DNA from: an uncultured Oscillospiraceae bacterium
GTDB taxonomy: Bacteria > Bacillota > Clostridia > Oscillospirales > Oscillospiraceae
Length of the DNA: 35,360 bases
Reading direction: 5' to 3'
Assembly (NCBI GenBank): GCA_944387225.1
Contig: CALXDY010000078.1
Location: 1-35,360, forward strand
The notes under the pieces: model-generated
Seen by the model: the letters and a program-made list of their open reading frames with translations, nothing else
Databases searched by the model: none
What the model was told of the DNA's origin: nothing
In this document: positions 1 to 8,342 of the stretch, one piece after another
Layout: the number at the start of each line of letters is the position of its first letter
How positions within the stretch are numbered: the first letter of the stretch is position 1
Position numbers and translations under genes: made by a program

Positions 1-780
1 GGTACAGGAGACGCCCCGCTTTCGGGCCAGCTCCATCACCTTTGCGGCCGTCCGTCTGGCGGGGGAGAAAATACCGCTCCCCCCCTCGTCCTCCTCCAGG
101 TGGTCACAGGTCAGAGTGACGGTGATGCCGGCGCCCCCATCCAGCAGGGCGTCCAGCACCAGCAGCTGCTGGGGGGTAAAGTCCACAAACCCGTCCAGCC
201 AAAGGGCCCGTCCCTCCGCCCAGCCGCAGATACGCAGTTTCTCCGCTGCCCTGGTAAGCCGGTCTCTGGGATCCAGCGCTCCCCGGGCGGACAGAGCCTG
301 GTACATCCCAAAAATCAAGCCCAGATCGGTCAGCTTGTCCCCTTCCTGCCCGCCGATTCCTTCCCCGGCAGACAGAAGCTGCTCCGGCTGGACGCAGCAG
401 CTTTTCAGTTCATCCATGGTCTCCAGAAGATGCTCCAGAAAGGCGGGCCGCCGGGATGGCCGGCCGTATACCCGCAGCTGGGAGGCCACCTCCTTCACCG
501 CCCGGTACATCAGCAGCACCCGTCCGCCTTCGTCCAGTTCCGGTTCAGCGCCGCCGCCGGCGATGCGGAACACCCGGCTGGCCAAACGGCTGAAGGACAG
601 CACCTCCGCCCGCAGGGAGATTCCGTCGCCCCCCGCCCGGCACAGGGCGCGCTCCGCCTGATGGGACTGCTGCTCCGGCACCAGCAGCACCGGGCGACAG
701 CGAGGATCACAGGCGCATATCTCTTCCAGAACCCGTGTGGTCTTTCCCACACCGGCCCGGCCCAATATCAGTTTCACCAT
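1..780 (-). CDS. addB: ATP-dependent helicase/deoxyribonuclease subunit B, AddB (5' part, runs off window)
   Basis: AddB is one subunit of the AddAB helicase-nuclease that resects double-strand breaks and prepares ends for RecA loading. The first 260 codons are visible and the frame is still open at the window edge. An ATP-binding P-loop, GRAGVGKT, lies at residues 7-14, followed by the conserved region VLLVPEQQS, as in AddB N-termini. The Fe-S cysteines and nuclease domain would lie beyond the window. The ATG at 780 is preceded by a GGGAGGA ribosome-binding site about 8 bases upstream. The gene follows the tandem terminators of guaB, so it probably starts its own transcript. In Firmicutes addA normally follows addB, which would place it outside the window. 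The family call is confident. Confidence 0.9.
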   Translation of the reverse strand, partial: MVKLILGRAGVGKTTRVLEEICACDPRCRPVLLVPEQQSHQAERALCRAGGDGISLRAEVLSFSRLASRVFRIAGGGAEPELDEGGRVLLMYRAVKEVASQLRVYGRPSRRPAFLEHLLETMDELKSCCVQPEQLLSAGEGIGGQEGDKLTDLGLIFGMYQALSARGALDPRDRLTRAAEKLRICGWAEGRALWLDGFVDFTPQQLLVLDALLDGGAGITVTLTCDHLEEDEGGSGIFSPARRTAAKVMELARKRGVSCT

Positions 781-827
781 TTTGCCTGTCCTCCCTCTTT
801 TCCTGTCTCCGACTGCAATTTCCCTTT

Positions 828-836
828 ATTCTACCA
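828..836 (-). promoter_or_regulatory. Candidate extended -10 promoter for addB
   Basis: The minus strand reads TGGTAGAAT, a TGn-extended -10 element about 50 bases before the addB start and just after the guaB terminators. No good -35 is visible; the bases there are part of the terminator T-run. The same TGTGGTA context occurs in the promoter at 3893-3921. Confidence 0.4.
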
Positions 837-848
837 CATCCCCCCATG

Positions 849-879
849 AAAAAAAAGACCCAGGCCCTGCTTGGCCTGG
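849..879 (-). terminator. Second rho-independent terminator after guaB
   Basis: On the minus strand a 7-bp stem (CCAGGCC/GGCCTGG, loop of 6) is followed by GTC and eight T residues. It lies directly behind another terminator hairpin at 884-915 and insulates addB from guaB. Confidence 0.75.
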
Positions 880-883
880 AACG

Positions 884-915
884 AAAAACGGGCCGCCCGA
901 AACCGGGCGGCCCGT
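884..915 (-). terminator. First rho-independent terminator after guaB
   Basis: A perfect 12-bp GC-rich stem (ACGGGCCGCCCG with its complement, four-base loop) starts about ten bases after the guaB stop. On the minus strand it runs directly into five T residues. Confidence 0.9.
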
Positions 916-925
916 ACAGGGTGGA

Positions 926-2419
<1,494 letters not shown>

Positions 2420-2459
2420 TCATCTTTGCCCACAAGGGGTGGTAAAATGCTAATAATTT

Positions 2460-2489
2460 ATTGTACTGCCCGGCGGCTGCACTTGTCAA
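2460..2489 (-). promoter_or_regulatory. Sigma-A type promoter of guaB
   Basis: The minus strand has TTGACA (2484-2489), an 18-base spacer and TACAAT (2460-2465). The -35 overlaps the stop codon of the upstream thioesterase gene (2486-2488). The predicted transcript start is near 2453, giving a leader of about 50 bases. I see no riboswitch-like fold in it. Confidence 0.8.
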
Positions 2490-3229
2490 GGAAGCACTTT
2501 GTCCAAAATCATGGACGCCTCAAAGCGGCTTTTTCCTTCATCATCCATGCCCCGGACAAACAGGACCTCCCCCTCCTGTCCACGGAGCAGGGTCATTTCC
2601 TCACCGGGACGGCATTCCGCCTGGTAGTCGATCTGCATTTCCGCCACATACTCCCCTTTTTCCGGGCCCCGGCTGCCGACGACGTCACAGGTAAAGTCAG
2701 CGTACCGGGTGTTGTTCACATGGCCGTTGATGTCCGTGTCACTGTAATTCATATGTCTCCGGGCGGCCTGCTCCATGGTTTCGGGCATACGGAGCTTCCG
2801 CAGGGTCTCCGTTTTGCACAGCTCTCCGCCGTCGGTTCCCTCCAGGTGGGAGACCGTGGACAGGCGGATCAGCCGCCGGTCCGCCAGGGAAGCCAGCACC
2901 CACTGGGACACGCACTCCCCCACCCGCTGGTCGCCCACAAAAATATCGTAGTCACGGTAGAGAGAAGCACCCCTTCCTCCCCGGTGCCAGGTGCGGATGG
3001 TCAGCTCCTCTGACCAGATCAGGGGCCGCTCCAGCCGGTACCGCACCCGGGTCAGCATCCAGAAGCCACCGTAAGCCTCCAGGGTGGCCTCCCGGGAAAA
3101 GCCTCCGTGGATGGATGCCTGTGTGGCCGCCTCCTGAAGGTGGCCCAGAAGGGCAGACGCCTTGCAGAAGCCGCTGCCGTCCACATCCCGGGAATCGATG
3201 GTCACCTTCCACTCGTAGAACATGCTCAC
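2486..3229 (-). CDS. Acyl-ACP thioesterase (FatA/FatB-like family)
   Basis: The predicted product, about 247 residues, has the double hot-dog fold of bacterial acyl-ACP thioesterases (PF01643), which release free fatty acid from acyl carrier protein. The second half carries the signature NGHVNNTRYADF at about residues 168-179, with the catalytic Asn and His. The N-terminal half has the family-like opening YEWKVTIDSRDVD and an RPLIWSEELTIRTW strand pair. Start choice is uncertain. A GTG at 3238 overlaps the upstream stop, but the GTG at 3229 lies 8 bases from GGAG; an ATG at 3223 is also possible. The gene is translationally coupled to the zinc-ribbon gene upstream. Its true acyl substrate cannot be read from sequence. 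Confidence 0.85.
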   Translation of the reverse strand: MSMFYEWKVTIDSRDVDGSGFCKASALLGHLQEAATQASIHGGFSREATLEAYGGFWMLTRVRYRLERPLIWSEELTIRTWHRGGRGASLYRDYDIFVGDQRVGECVSQWVLASLADRRLIRLSTVSHLEGTDGGELCKTETLRKLRMPETMEQAARRHMNYSDTDINGHVNNTRYADFTCDVVGSRGPEKGEYVAEMQIDYQAECRPGEEMTLLRGQEGEVLFVRGMDDEGKSRFEASMILDKVLP

Positions 3230-3234
3230 AGCCC

Positions 3235-3855
3235 TCACTCCTTCCCCCGGATCAGCAGGCTTGTCTTGCAGCAGATGTCGTCAATATCGTCGGCGGTGGC
3301 GGCAGGAATCCGCATTTCCGCCCCGCACTGGGCACAGATCAGCTCGATGGAGCTGTAGCCCAGACGGAAGGTCCATGCCTTGGAGCCGCAGGCGCAGGAG
3401 ATCCCACCCCGAGCGGCGATGTCCTTGATCTCAGAGAGCACCTCGTGCATCACCAGCTCGTCCAGGAAGGGACGCTGCTCCCCGTCTTCCCTGTCCTCCG
3501 GGTCGTCCAGCTTGTCCACCGCCTGCTCCAGGCGGGCGGTAGCGGCGTATACCGGACCCTCCTCTCCAACGTAGCAGCAATCTAGGCCGGACTCCTTGCA
3601 GGAGAAGGCCAGGGCGGGCTCCCGCAGGAAGGCATGGGAAGGGCAGGACACCGTGTGGGACCGCCCGCAGGCCACGCAAGGCACCTCCAGCCGCACCCGC
3701 TGGGGCATGAACTCCACCTCCAGCTCCGACTTACCACAGGGGCACTTGATTTTGGCAGGCGCCGCCGCCAGAGCAAACACCTCCCGCTCCACAATCACCG
3801 ACTGTCGGCATTTGGGGCAGATATAGGCGAGAAAGCGGGTTTTTTCCTGAGTCAT
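3235..3855 (-). CDS. Uncharacterised cysteine-rich zinc-ribbon protein
   Basis: I do not recognise a named family. The 206-residue product has 16 cysteines arranged mostly as paired knuckles: CPKC (13-16), CPC (38-40), CVAC (60-63), CC (93-94), CAC (154-156), CAQC (174-177) and CC (195-196). An acidic stretch lies around 115-130. This pattern suggests three or more zinc ribbons, with no signal peptide or membrane segment. The ATG at 3855 has GGGAGG 8 bases upstream. A longer frame to 3936 would run over the promoter and has no ribosome-binding site. The stop overlaps the first possible start of the thioesterase, so the two are probably made from one transcript. A role in lipid or envelope metabolism is only guilt by association. 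Confidence 0.8.
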   Translation of the reverse strand: MTQEKTRFLAYICPKCRQSVIVEREVFALAAAPAKIKCPCGKSELEVEFMPQRVRLEVPCVACGRSHTVSCPSHAFLREPALAFSCKESGLDCCYVGEEGPVYAATARLEQAVDKLDDPEDREDGEQRPFLDELVMHEVLSEIKDIAARGGISCACGSKAWTFRLGYSSIELICAQCGAEMRIPAATADDIDDICCKTSLLIRGKE

Positions 3856-3892
3856 GAATGGGGCCTCCCTTGTTTCGGCATTCTTTCCTCTC

Positions 3893-3921
3893 ATTGTACC
3901 ACAGGCCGCCATGATCTTCAA
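3893..3921 (-). promoter_or_regulatory. Promoter of the zinc-ribbon/thioesterase operon
   Basis: The minus strand has TTGAAG (3916-3921), a 17-base spacer and an extended -10, TGGTACAAT (-10 hexamer at 3893-3898). The ribosome-binding site and the ATG at 3855 follow about 30 bases later. Confidence 0.7.
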
Positions 3922-3948
3922 ACACATTTTCCCCACCGACAGTACAAG

Positions 3949-3992
3949 GCCGCCCCGGAGATCCGCCGAAACAGGCGATCTTCCGGGGCGGC
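3949..3992 (-). terminator. Hairpin after spoIVA, possible terminator without a T-run
   Basis: A stem of roughly 18 bp with one bulge (GCCGCCCCGGA pairing with TCCGGGGCGGC, then GATC/GATC and CGCC/GGCG) surrounds a short loop. It lies 40 bases after the spoIVA stop. Neither strand has a proper T-run next to it, so it may protect an mRNA 3' end or terminate weakly. Confidence 0.45.
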
Positions 3993-4032
3993 TGTTCCAG
4001 ACACGAACCCAGTACCCGGTTCGCGGCAGGGA

Positions 4033-5511
4033 TCATAGGATGATGCAGATCAGACCGCCGGAGCCCTCGTTGATGATCCGCTGCAGGGTCTCCCGCAGCT
4101 TCTCCCGGGCGTCCTCCGGCATCCGCTTGACCTTGGCATTGAGATCCTCCCCCACCAGCTCGTGGAAGGATTTCCCGAAAATATTGGACTGCCAGATCTT
4201 TCCCGTATCCCCCTCAAACTCCTGAAGCAGGTAGTGGATCATTTCCTCGCTCTGCTTTTCGCTGCCAACGATGGGCGAAACCTCCGTCTCGATGTCCGCC
4301 CGGATCATATGGATGGAGGGGGCGCTGGCCTTGAGACGGACGCCGTACCGCCCGCCCTGGCGGACGATTTCCGGCTCCTCCAGTACCAGGGAGTCCACGG
4401 AGGGCACCACAATGCCGTAGCCCGTCTCCTCCACCTCCTTCAAGGTGTCCGCCACCTTATCGTAGGAAGTTTTGATCTTGGCCAGGTCGGTCAGCAGAGC
4501 CATAAGATCCCCGTCGTCTCCGATCTGGAAGCCGGACTGCTGGGAGATGGTCTCATAAAACAGGGCCCTGGGCAGCTCCACCACGGCGGAGGCCACGCCG
4601 CTGCCCAGATCAATATTGTTGACCCGTACCCCGCTGACCTGCTGGCACTCCCCCATGGAAGCCATGGCCTGATCCACATCCCGGATCCGCCGCAGCTGAG
4701 CCGCTCCCTGGCGGATGGCCGCGTACAGGGCGGCCTTGATGGGGTGGTCCTGGGACAGGGCGTCCACCCAGGGGGGCAGAAACAGATCCAGTTCCTTCAG
4801 TGGGAACTCATATAGCACCTGTTTCAGGATGGCGTTGATATCGCCCTCCTCCAGCTCCAGGCAGTTGACCGCCACACAGCTGACCTGATGGCGCTGGGCG
4901 ATATCCGCCCGGATGGCCCGGGCCCGGTCGGAATTGGGGTAGGCGGAGTTGAGCACCACCAAAAAGGGTTTGCCCAGCTCCTTCAGCTCAGCGATGACCC
5001 GCTCCTCCGCCTCCACATAGTCCTCTCGGGGAATGTCGGTGATGGTGCCGTCCGTGGTGACCACGATGGCGATGGTGGAGTGCTCCGCCACCACCTTCCG
5101 GGTCCCTACCTCCGCCGCCTGGGACATGGGGATCTCGTGGTCGAACCAGGGAGTGTTGACCATCCGCTGGTTCTCCCCCTCCAGCTGGCCAACCGCACCA
5201 TCCACCATGTAACCCACGCAGTCGATGAGCCGCACCTGGAACTCGGCTCCTCCCTCCATGGAGACGGTCACCGCATCCTCCGGAACAAATTTAGGCTCTG
5301 CCGTCATGATGGTGCGGCCGGACCCGCTTTGAGGCAGCTCATCCCTGGCCCGCTCCCGGCGATAGACGTTTTCAATGTTGGGGATGATCAGCGCCTCCAT
5401 AAAGCGCTTGATAAAGGTGGATTTTCCTGTGCGAACCGGCCCCACCACGCCAATGTAGATGTCGCCCTCCGTCCGAAGCGCGATATCCTCGTAGATTTTG
5501 CGATCTCCCAC
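4033..5511 (-). CDS. spoIVA: Stage IV sporulation protein A, spore-coat morphogenetic ATPase
   Basis: SpoIVA is the mother-cell ATPase that polymerises around the forespore to form the coat basement layer; SpoVM and, in Clostridia, SipL hold it there. Starting at the GTG at 5511 gives 492 residues, the B. subtilis length. The Walker A motif GPVRTGKST then falls at 24-32, with Lys30 where B. subtilis SpoIVA has its essential lysine. Other family landmarks are TIMTAEPKFVP, IDCVGY, STIAIVVTTDGTI and the conserved C-terminus NEGSGGLICIIL. GAAGGAGG sits 7 bases before this GTG, and the N-terminus IYEDIALRTEGD aligns with the family. A frame open to 5592 would include the promoter and is rejected. 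A sigma-E-like promoter precedes the gene. Confidence 0.97.
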   Translation of the reverse strand: MGDRKIYEDIALRTEGDIYIGVVGPVRTGKSTFIKRFMEALIIPNIENVYRRERARDELPQSGSGRTIMTAEPKFVPEDAVTVSMEGGAEFQVRLIDCVGYMVDGAVGQLEGENQRMVNTPWFDHEIPMSQAAEVGTRKVVAEHSTIAIVVTTDGTITDIPREDYVEAEERVIAELKELGKPFLVVLNSAYPNSDRARAIRADIAQRHQVSCVAVNCLELEEGDINAILKQVLYEFPLKELDLFLPPWVDALSQDHPIKAALYAAIRQGAAQLRRIRDVDQAMASMGECQQVSGVRVNNIDLGSGVASAVVELPRALFYETISQQSGFQIGDDGDLMALLTDLAKIKTSYDKVADTLKEVEETGYGIVVPSVDSLVLEEPEIVRQGGRYGVRLKASAPSIHMIRADIETEVSPIVGSEKQSEEMIHYLLQEFEGDTGKIWQSNIFGKSFHELVGEDLNAKVKRMPEDAREKLRETLQRIINEGSGGLICIIL

Positions 5512-5553
5512 TTGAATTCCTCCTTCGGCCCAGTGAGCCGGTGGTTTCCATAC

Positions 5554-5582
5554 ACTATATGGGCCATGCCCCCGGGATATGC
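5554..5582 (-). promoter_or_regulatory. Sigma-E-like mother-cell promoter of spoIVA
   Basis: The minus strand reads GCATATC (5576-5582), a 14-base spacer, then CATATAGT (5554-5561). The known sigma-E consensus is roughly a GCATATT-like -35 and CATACAnT about 14 bases away. The transcript would start near 5547, about 36 bases before the GTG. spoIVA is a classical sigma-E gene. Confidence 0.8.
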
Positions 5583-5602
5583 CCCTGTCCACTTCCCTGG
5601 TG

Positions 5603-5634
5603 AAAACATGCGCCGAAGGGGCGGCCTTCGGCGC
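5603..5634 (-). terminator. Rho-independent terminator after sipL
   Basis: A 10-bp stem (GCGCCGAAGG/CCTTCGGCGC, loop of 5) is followed on the minus strand by ATG and four T residues. It starts 16 bases after the sipL stop and separates sipL from the spoIVA promoter. Confidence 0.7.
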
Positions 5635-5649
5635 GGAAGTGTCAGGCGT

Positions 5650-7170
5650 TTACCGGGCACTGGGGATCAGCAGCATCCGGCCGGAAGGCAGTTCCTCTTC
5701 CTCCAGTTCGTTGGCCTGGAGGATCTGCTGGGTGGTGGTACCGTAGGCCTTGGCCAGTTCCCACAGTCCCTCGCCGGGAGCGGCCAAACGCAGCACCACA
5801 GAGGGCTGCTCTCCTTCTCCTTTGCTTCTGGTCTCGCCCAGGGCGGCAGAGCGCACCCAGGAGGTTCCCTGTTCCTGAAGGATAAGGCATTCCACCTCCG
5901 CGGTGAATCTGGCCTCTACGCCTCCCGCGGTAGGTGCGGCATATACCTCCGCCGGGGGTGCCAGGCGGCAAAAGCATCTGGCGCCCTGGGGGGCGTCCAC
6001 CCGGCAGTTGATGGGGATGGTACGCTGAACCGCCTGGATCTCTTCCCCGTCGTCCAGGCAGAGGACTGTCACTCCGGCCTCTCCCTCCAGCACCAGCTGC
6101 TCCCCCTCTCTCCGGCGGCTCAGCTGTCCCAGGGTCACCCAGCTGTCCAGCACCGTTCTGGGAGTGGCTCCGGTCTCCAGCAGCTCCCGCACCCCCAGGC
6201 TGCGAACGGGAGCTTCCACCAGGCGTCCCAGACGCTGCTCCTCCCGCTCCACCTGGGTATCGTAACCGGTACTATACAGATCCTGCAGCAGGGTCAGAGG
6301 ACGGCGGCACCATACCTGGGCCTGGGCCACCAGATCCATGTCCACCTCCCAGGTGCGGCCGTCCTCTCCTCCCGGCTGGCAGCACAGCTGCGCCACCTCC
6401 ACGGATACGTGGCAGTCTCCGCCCTCTCCCAGGGCGGGCAGCTCCATCACCTGGGAAAAATCCCGGGATTCATGGAAGGCGGCCAAAGCACCTCCAGGCT
6501 GCTGAGTGAGCAGCTGGATTTCCGCCGTACCCTTGAAAATGAGCCGGCTGCCAATGCGCTTGCTCTCCCTGCACACAGGGACTACCCGGCAGCACACCAG
6601 CTGAGCCCCTTCCTCCCCGCCGCAGCGAATCTGATCTCCGAAGTGGAAGGGTTTCTCCTCTACGGCGCAGAGATGGTAGGTCTCCTCCTGGCGGCACAGC
6701 TGCTGCACCCCGTGCTCCTCCGGCTCCCGTACACTCTGGCATACCTCCTGCCGCCAGGGCTGGAAGGCGGTCAGCTCCACCGCCACCTCCGCCCGAACCA
6801 GCACCTTTCTTGGGTTCAGCGCCCGGGCATCGGCACTTCGGATCCGGACGCGGGCGTGTACCGCCCCCTCCTCCGTCAGCCCGGGAGCCTCCATCTGGGC
6901 GGAAAAGGGCAAAGCCACCTCCATCCGGCGCAAGCCGCCCCCTTCCTCCGGCCGGTACAAAACAACCGCCCGGACTGCGCCGCTGGCCCAGGCCAGCCCT
7001 TCCCTGGCCTGCCTCTGGTTGAGGAATGCCTGCCCGCACACCGCCGTAATATGCAGAATGTCCGGGCAGGCGTCCGGGACGATGGCCTCCATCGTCTCCT
7101 CCTGGCAGATGGTGTCGTCGGCTATGACCTGATAGCCCTCCATAACGTCGCGGTCAAATTCCAGTTCCAT
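5650..7170 (-). CDS. sipL: SpoIVA-interacting protein SipL (DUF3794 repeats plus LysM)
   Basis: In Clostridioides difficile SipL binds SpoIVA through its C-terminal LysM domain and is needed for coat localisation; it replaces SpoVID of bacilli. The 506-residue product shows about three DUF3794/SipL-type repeats (roughly residues 25-135, 210-310 and 355-440). A C-terminal LysM follows, recognisable as GLWELAKAYGTTTQQILQANEL. The ATG at 7170 is chosen because AGGAGAGGA lies 5-9 bases upstream and a sigma-E-like promoter sits between it and spoVM. The longer frame to 7296 would span that promoter. Several cysteines occur, but no signal peptide. It lies directly upstream of spoIVA, its expected partner, which strengthens the call. 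Confidence 0.92.
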   Translation of the reverse strand: MELEFDRDVMEGYQVIADDTICQEETMEAIVPDACPDILHITAVCGQAFLNQRQAREGLAWASGAVRAVVLYRPEEGGGLRRMEVALPFSAQMEAPGLTEEGAVHARVRIRSADARALNPRKVLVRAEVAVELTAFQPWRQEVCQSVREPEEHGVQQLCRQEETYHLCAVEEKPFHFGDQIRCGGEEGAQLVCCRVVPVCRESKRIGSRLIFKGTAEIQLLTQQPGGALAAFHESRDFSQVMELPALGEGGDCHVSVEVAQLCCQPGGEDGRTWEVDMDLVAQAQVWCRRPLTLLQDLYSTGYDTQVEREEQRLGRLVEAPVRSLGVRELLETGATPRTVLDSWVTLGQLSRRREGEQLVLEGEAGVTVLCLDDGEEIQAVQRTIPINCRVDAPQGARCFCRLAPPAEVYAAPTAGGVEARFTAEVECLILQEQGTSWVRSAALGETRSKGEGEQPSVVLRLAAPGEGLWELAKAYGTTTQQILQANELEEEELPSGRMLLIPSAR

Positions 7171-7218
7171 GTACGTCCTCTCCTGTTCCATTTTGGTGAT
7201 AGCGCCTGGCTTTGGAAC

Positions 7219-7247
7219 ATGATATGCGGACAGGGGAACCGATATGA
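7219..7247 (-). promoter_or_regulatory. Sigma-E-like promoter of sipL
   Basis: The minus strand reads TCATATC (7241-7247), a 14-base spacer, then CATATCAT (7219-7226). It starts three bases after the spoVM stop and would give a leader of about 40 bases before the sipL ATG. Confidence 0.7.
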
Positions 7248-7250
7248 CCC

Positions 7251-7325
7251 TCACCGGCCCAGGCCGAACATTCTCCGCAGCAGACCCCGCAGACATTTGG
7301 GGGAACGTACCACCACGATACCCAT
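7251..7325 (-). CDS. spoVM: Stage V sporulation protein M (24-residue membrane-curvature anchor)
   Basis: SpoVM is a tiny amphipathic helix that inserts in the curved outer forespore membrane and recruits SpoIVA. This 24-codon frame aligns without gaps to the 26-residue B. subtilis SpoVM as I remember it. Pro9, Lys10, Leu12, Gly14, Arg17, Met19, Gly21 and Arg24 are identical, and the hydrophobic/basic pattern holds (SPKCLRGLLRRMFG). The start ATG at 7325 has a purine-rich AGGAGGGGAGG ribosome-binding site about 9 bases upstream. It lies after rsgA, as in B. subtilis (where rpe and thiN intervene), and directly before sipL and spoIVA. A sigma-E-like promoter precedes it. Cys11 is unusual relative to Phe in B. 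subtilis. Its size makes it easy for gene callers to miss. Confidence 0.88.
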   Translation of the reverse strand: MGIVVVRSPKCLRGLLRRMFGLGR

Positions 7326-7359
7326 TTGACTATGCCTCCCCTCCTCATCAATCTAATCC

Positions 7360-7388
7360 AGTATATGGCGGAAAACTACGGGATGTCA
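7360..7388 (-). promoter_or_regulatory. Candidate sigma-E-like promoter of spoVM
   Basis: The minus strand has a good -10, CATATACT (7360-7367), a 14-base spacer, and a weaker -35, TGACATC (7382-7388). Spacing matches the sipL and spoIVA promoters exactly. Confidence 0.6.
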
Positions 7389-7414
7389 CCAGATGAATTT
7401 GTGTTTCTGGGGAC

Positions 7415-7448
7415 AAAAAAAGACAGGACGCGCTTCAAACGCGTCCTG
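7415..7448 (-). terminator. Rho-independent terminator after rsgA (end of the 18-gene block)
   Basis: A 9-bp stem (CAGGACGCG/CGCGTCCTG, loop of 7) is followed on the minus strand by TC and seven T residues. It begins 14 bases after the rsgA stop and separates the housekeeping block from spoVM. Confidence 0.9.
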
Positions 7449-7461
7449 CCGATTCATGGTT

Positions 7462-8340
7462 TTATGGCCGCTGCCAGTCGGGGATCTCCTCCGCCTGACG
7501 GTAAAGCCGGACATAGCTGTCATGGCGGCTGGGGGGGATCTTCCCCTCCTTCACCGCCGCCAGTACGGCGCAGCCCCGCTCCTTGATGTGGGCGCAGTCC
7601 TGGAACTGGCATTCATCCCGGTAGGGAGCGAACTCCCGGAAGCGTTCCGCCAGCTCCTCCTTCCGGCACAGCTCCATCCGATCCACGTCAAAGGAGGAAA
7701 AGCCCGGTGTATCCGCCGCCAGGGTACCGCTTCCCAGACGGAACAGCTCTACATGCCGGGTGGTATGCCGTCCACGGCCCAGCTTTTCACTCACATCCCC
7801 CGTAGGAATGGCCGCCTCCGGCTCCAGGGCATTGAGCAGGCTGGACTTCCCAACGCCGGAGTTCCCTGTAAAGGCGCATACCTTTCCGGCGATGATCCGG
7901 CGCAGCTCTTCCACACCCTCCCCCGTCTGGGCGCTGAGGGTGACGGTGGGAAAACCGGCGGCACGGTAGATGTCCGCCAGGCTGTCCCCGGGCGCCAGGT
8001 CACACTTGTTGACGCAGATCACGCTTTCGCAGCCTTTCCCCTCCGCAATTGCGATCACCCGGTCGATGAGGAAGGGATCAGTCACAGGAACTGCTTGGGA
8101 AGCTACGATCACCAGCTGGTCAATATTGGCCACAGCGGGGCGGTGGAACTCATTTTTCCGGGGCAAAACCCGGTCAATGATGCCCTGATTCTCCCCTGTT
8201 TGCGTGAAGACCACCCGATCTCCCACCAAAGGGGAGATCTTTTCATGGCGGAGCCTGCCCCGGCCCCGGCAGGGGGTGATCCCCTGCCCGTCATCCACAT
8301 AGTAGAAGCCGCTTAGGGCTTTGACGATAATTCCTTCCAT
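7462..8340 (-). CDS. rsgA: Ribosome small subunit-dependent GTPase A
   Basis: RsgA is a circularly permuted GTPase that checks late 30S subunit maturation. In 292 residues an N-terminal OB-fold is followed by the GTPase motifs in permuted order: NKCD (G4, 111-114), GNSGVGKS (G1, 159-166) and DTPG (G3, 210-213). A C-terminal zinc site has Cys244, Cys249, His251 and Cys257. The stop of prkC is two bases from the ATG at 8340, so translation is probably coupled. As in B. subtilis, it follows prpC-prkC, whose kinase is known there to phosphorylate this GTPase. It is the last gene before the terminator. Confidence 0.97.
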   Translation of the reverse strand: MEGIIVKALSGFYYVDDGQGITPCRGRGRLRHEKISPLVGDRVVFTQTGENQGIIDRVLPRKNEFHRPAVANIDQLVIVASQAVPVTDPFLIDRVIAIAEGKGCESVICVNKCDLAPGDSLADIYRAAGFPTVTLSAQTGEGVEELRRIIAGKVCAFTGNSGVGKSSLLNALEPEAAIPTGDVSEKLGRGRHTTRHVELFRLGSGTLAADTPGFSSFDVDRMELCRKEELAERFREFAPYRDECQFQDCAHIKERGCAVLAAVKEGKIPPSRHDSYVRLYRQAEEIPDWQRP

Positions 8341-8342
8341 CC

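Noticed and set aside
406..409. Loss of function in PriA from DEEQ in place of DEEH (protein residues 406-409 of the gene at 15000-17459)
   Set aside because: The coordinates given are residues, not bases. The acidic pair is intact, the rest of the helicase and all eight zinc cysteines are present, and this change is tolerated in superfamily 2 helicases.
4888..7329. An 813-codon plus-strand frame opposite spoIVA and sipL
   Set aside because: It is antisense to conserved genes and crosses terminators and promoters; the translation resembles no protein family.
7326..7586. A plus-strand 86-codon frame with a sensible-looking start (MAENYGMSPDEF)
   Set aside because: It overlaps the spoVM promoter, the rsgA terminator and the 3' end of rsgA on the other strand. 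The later part is proline/serine-rich shadow, and the spoVM reading explains the region better.
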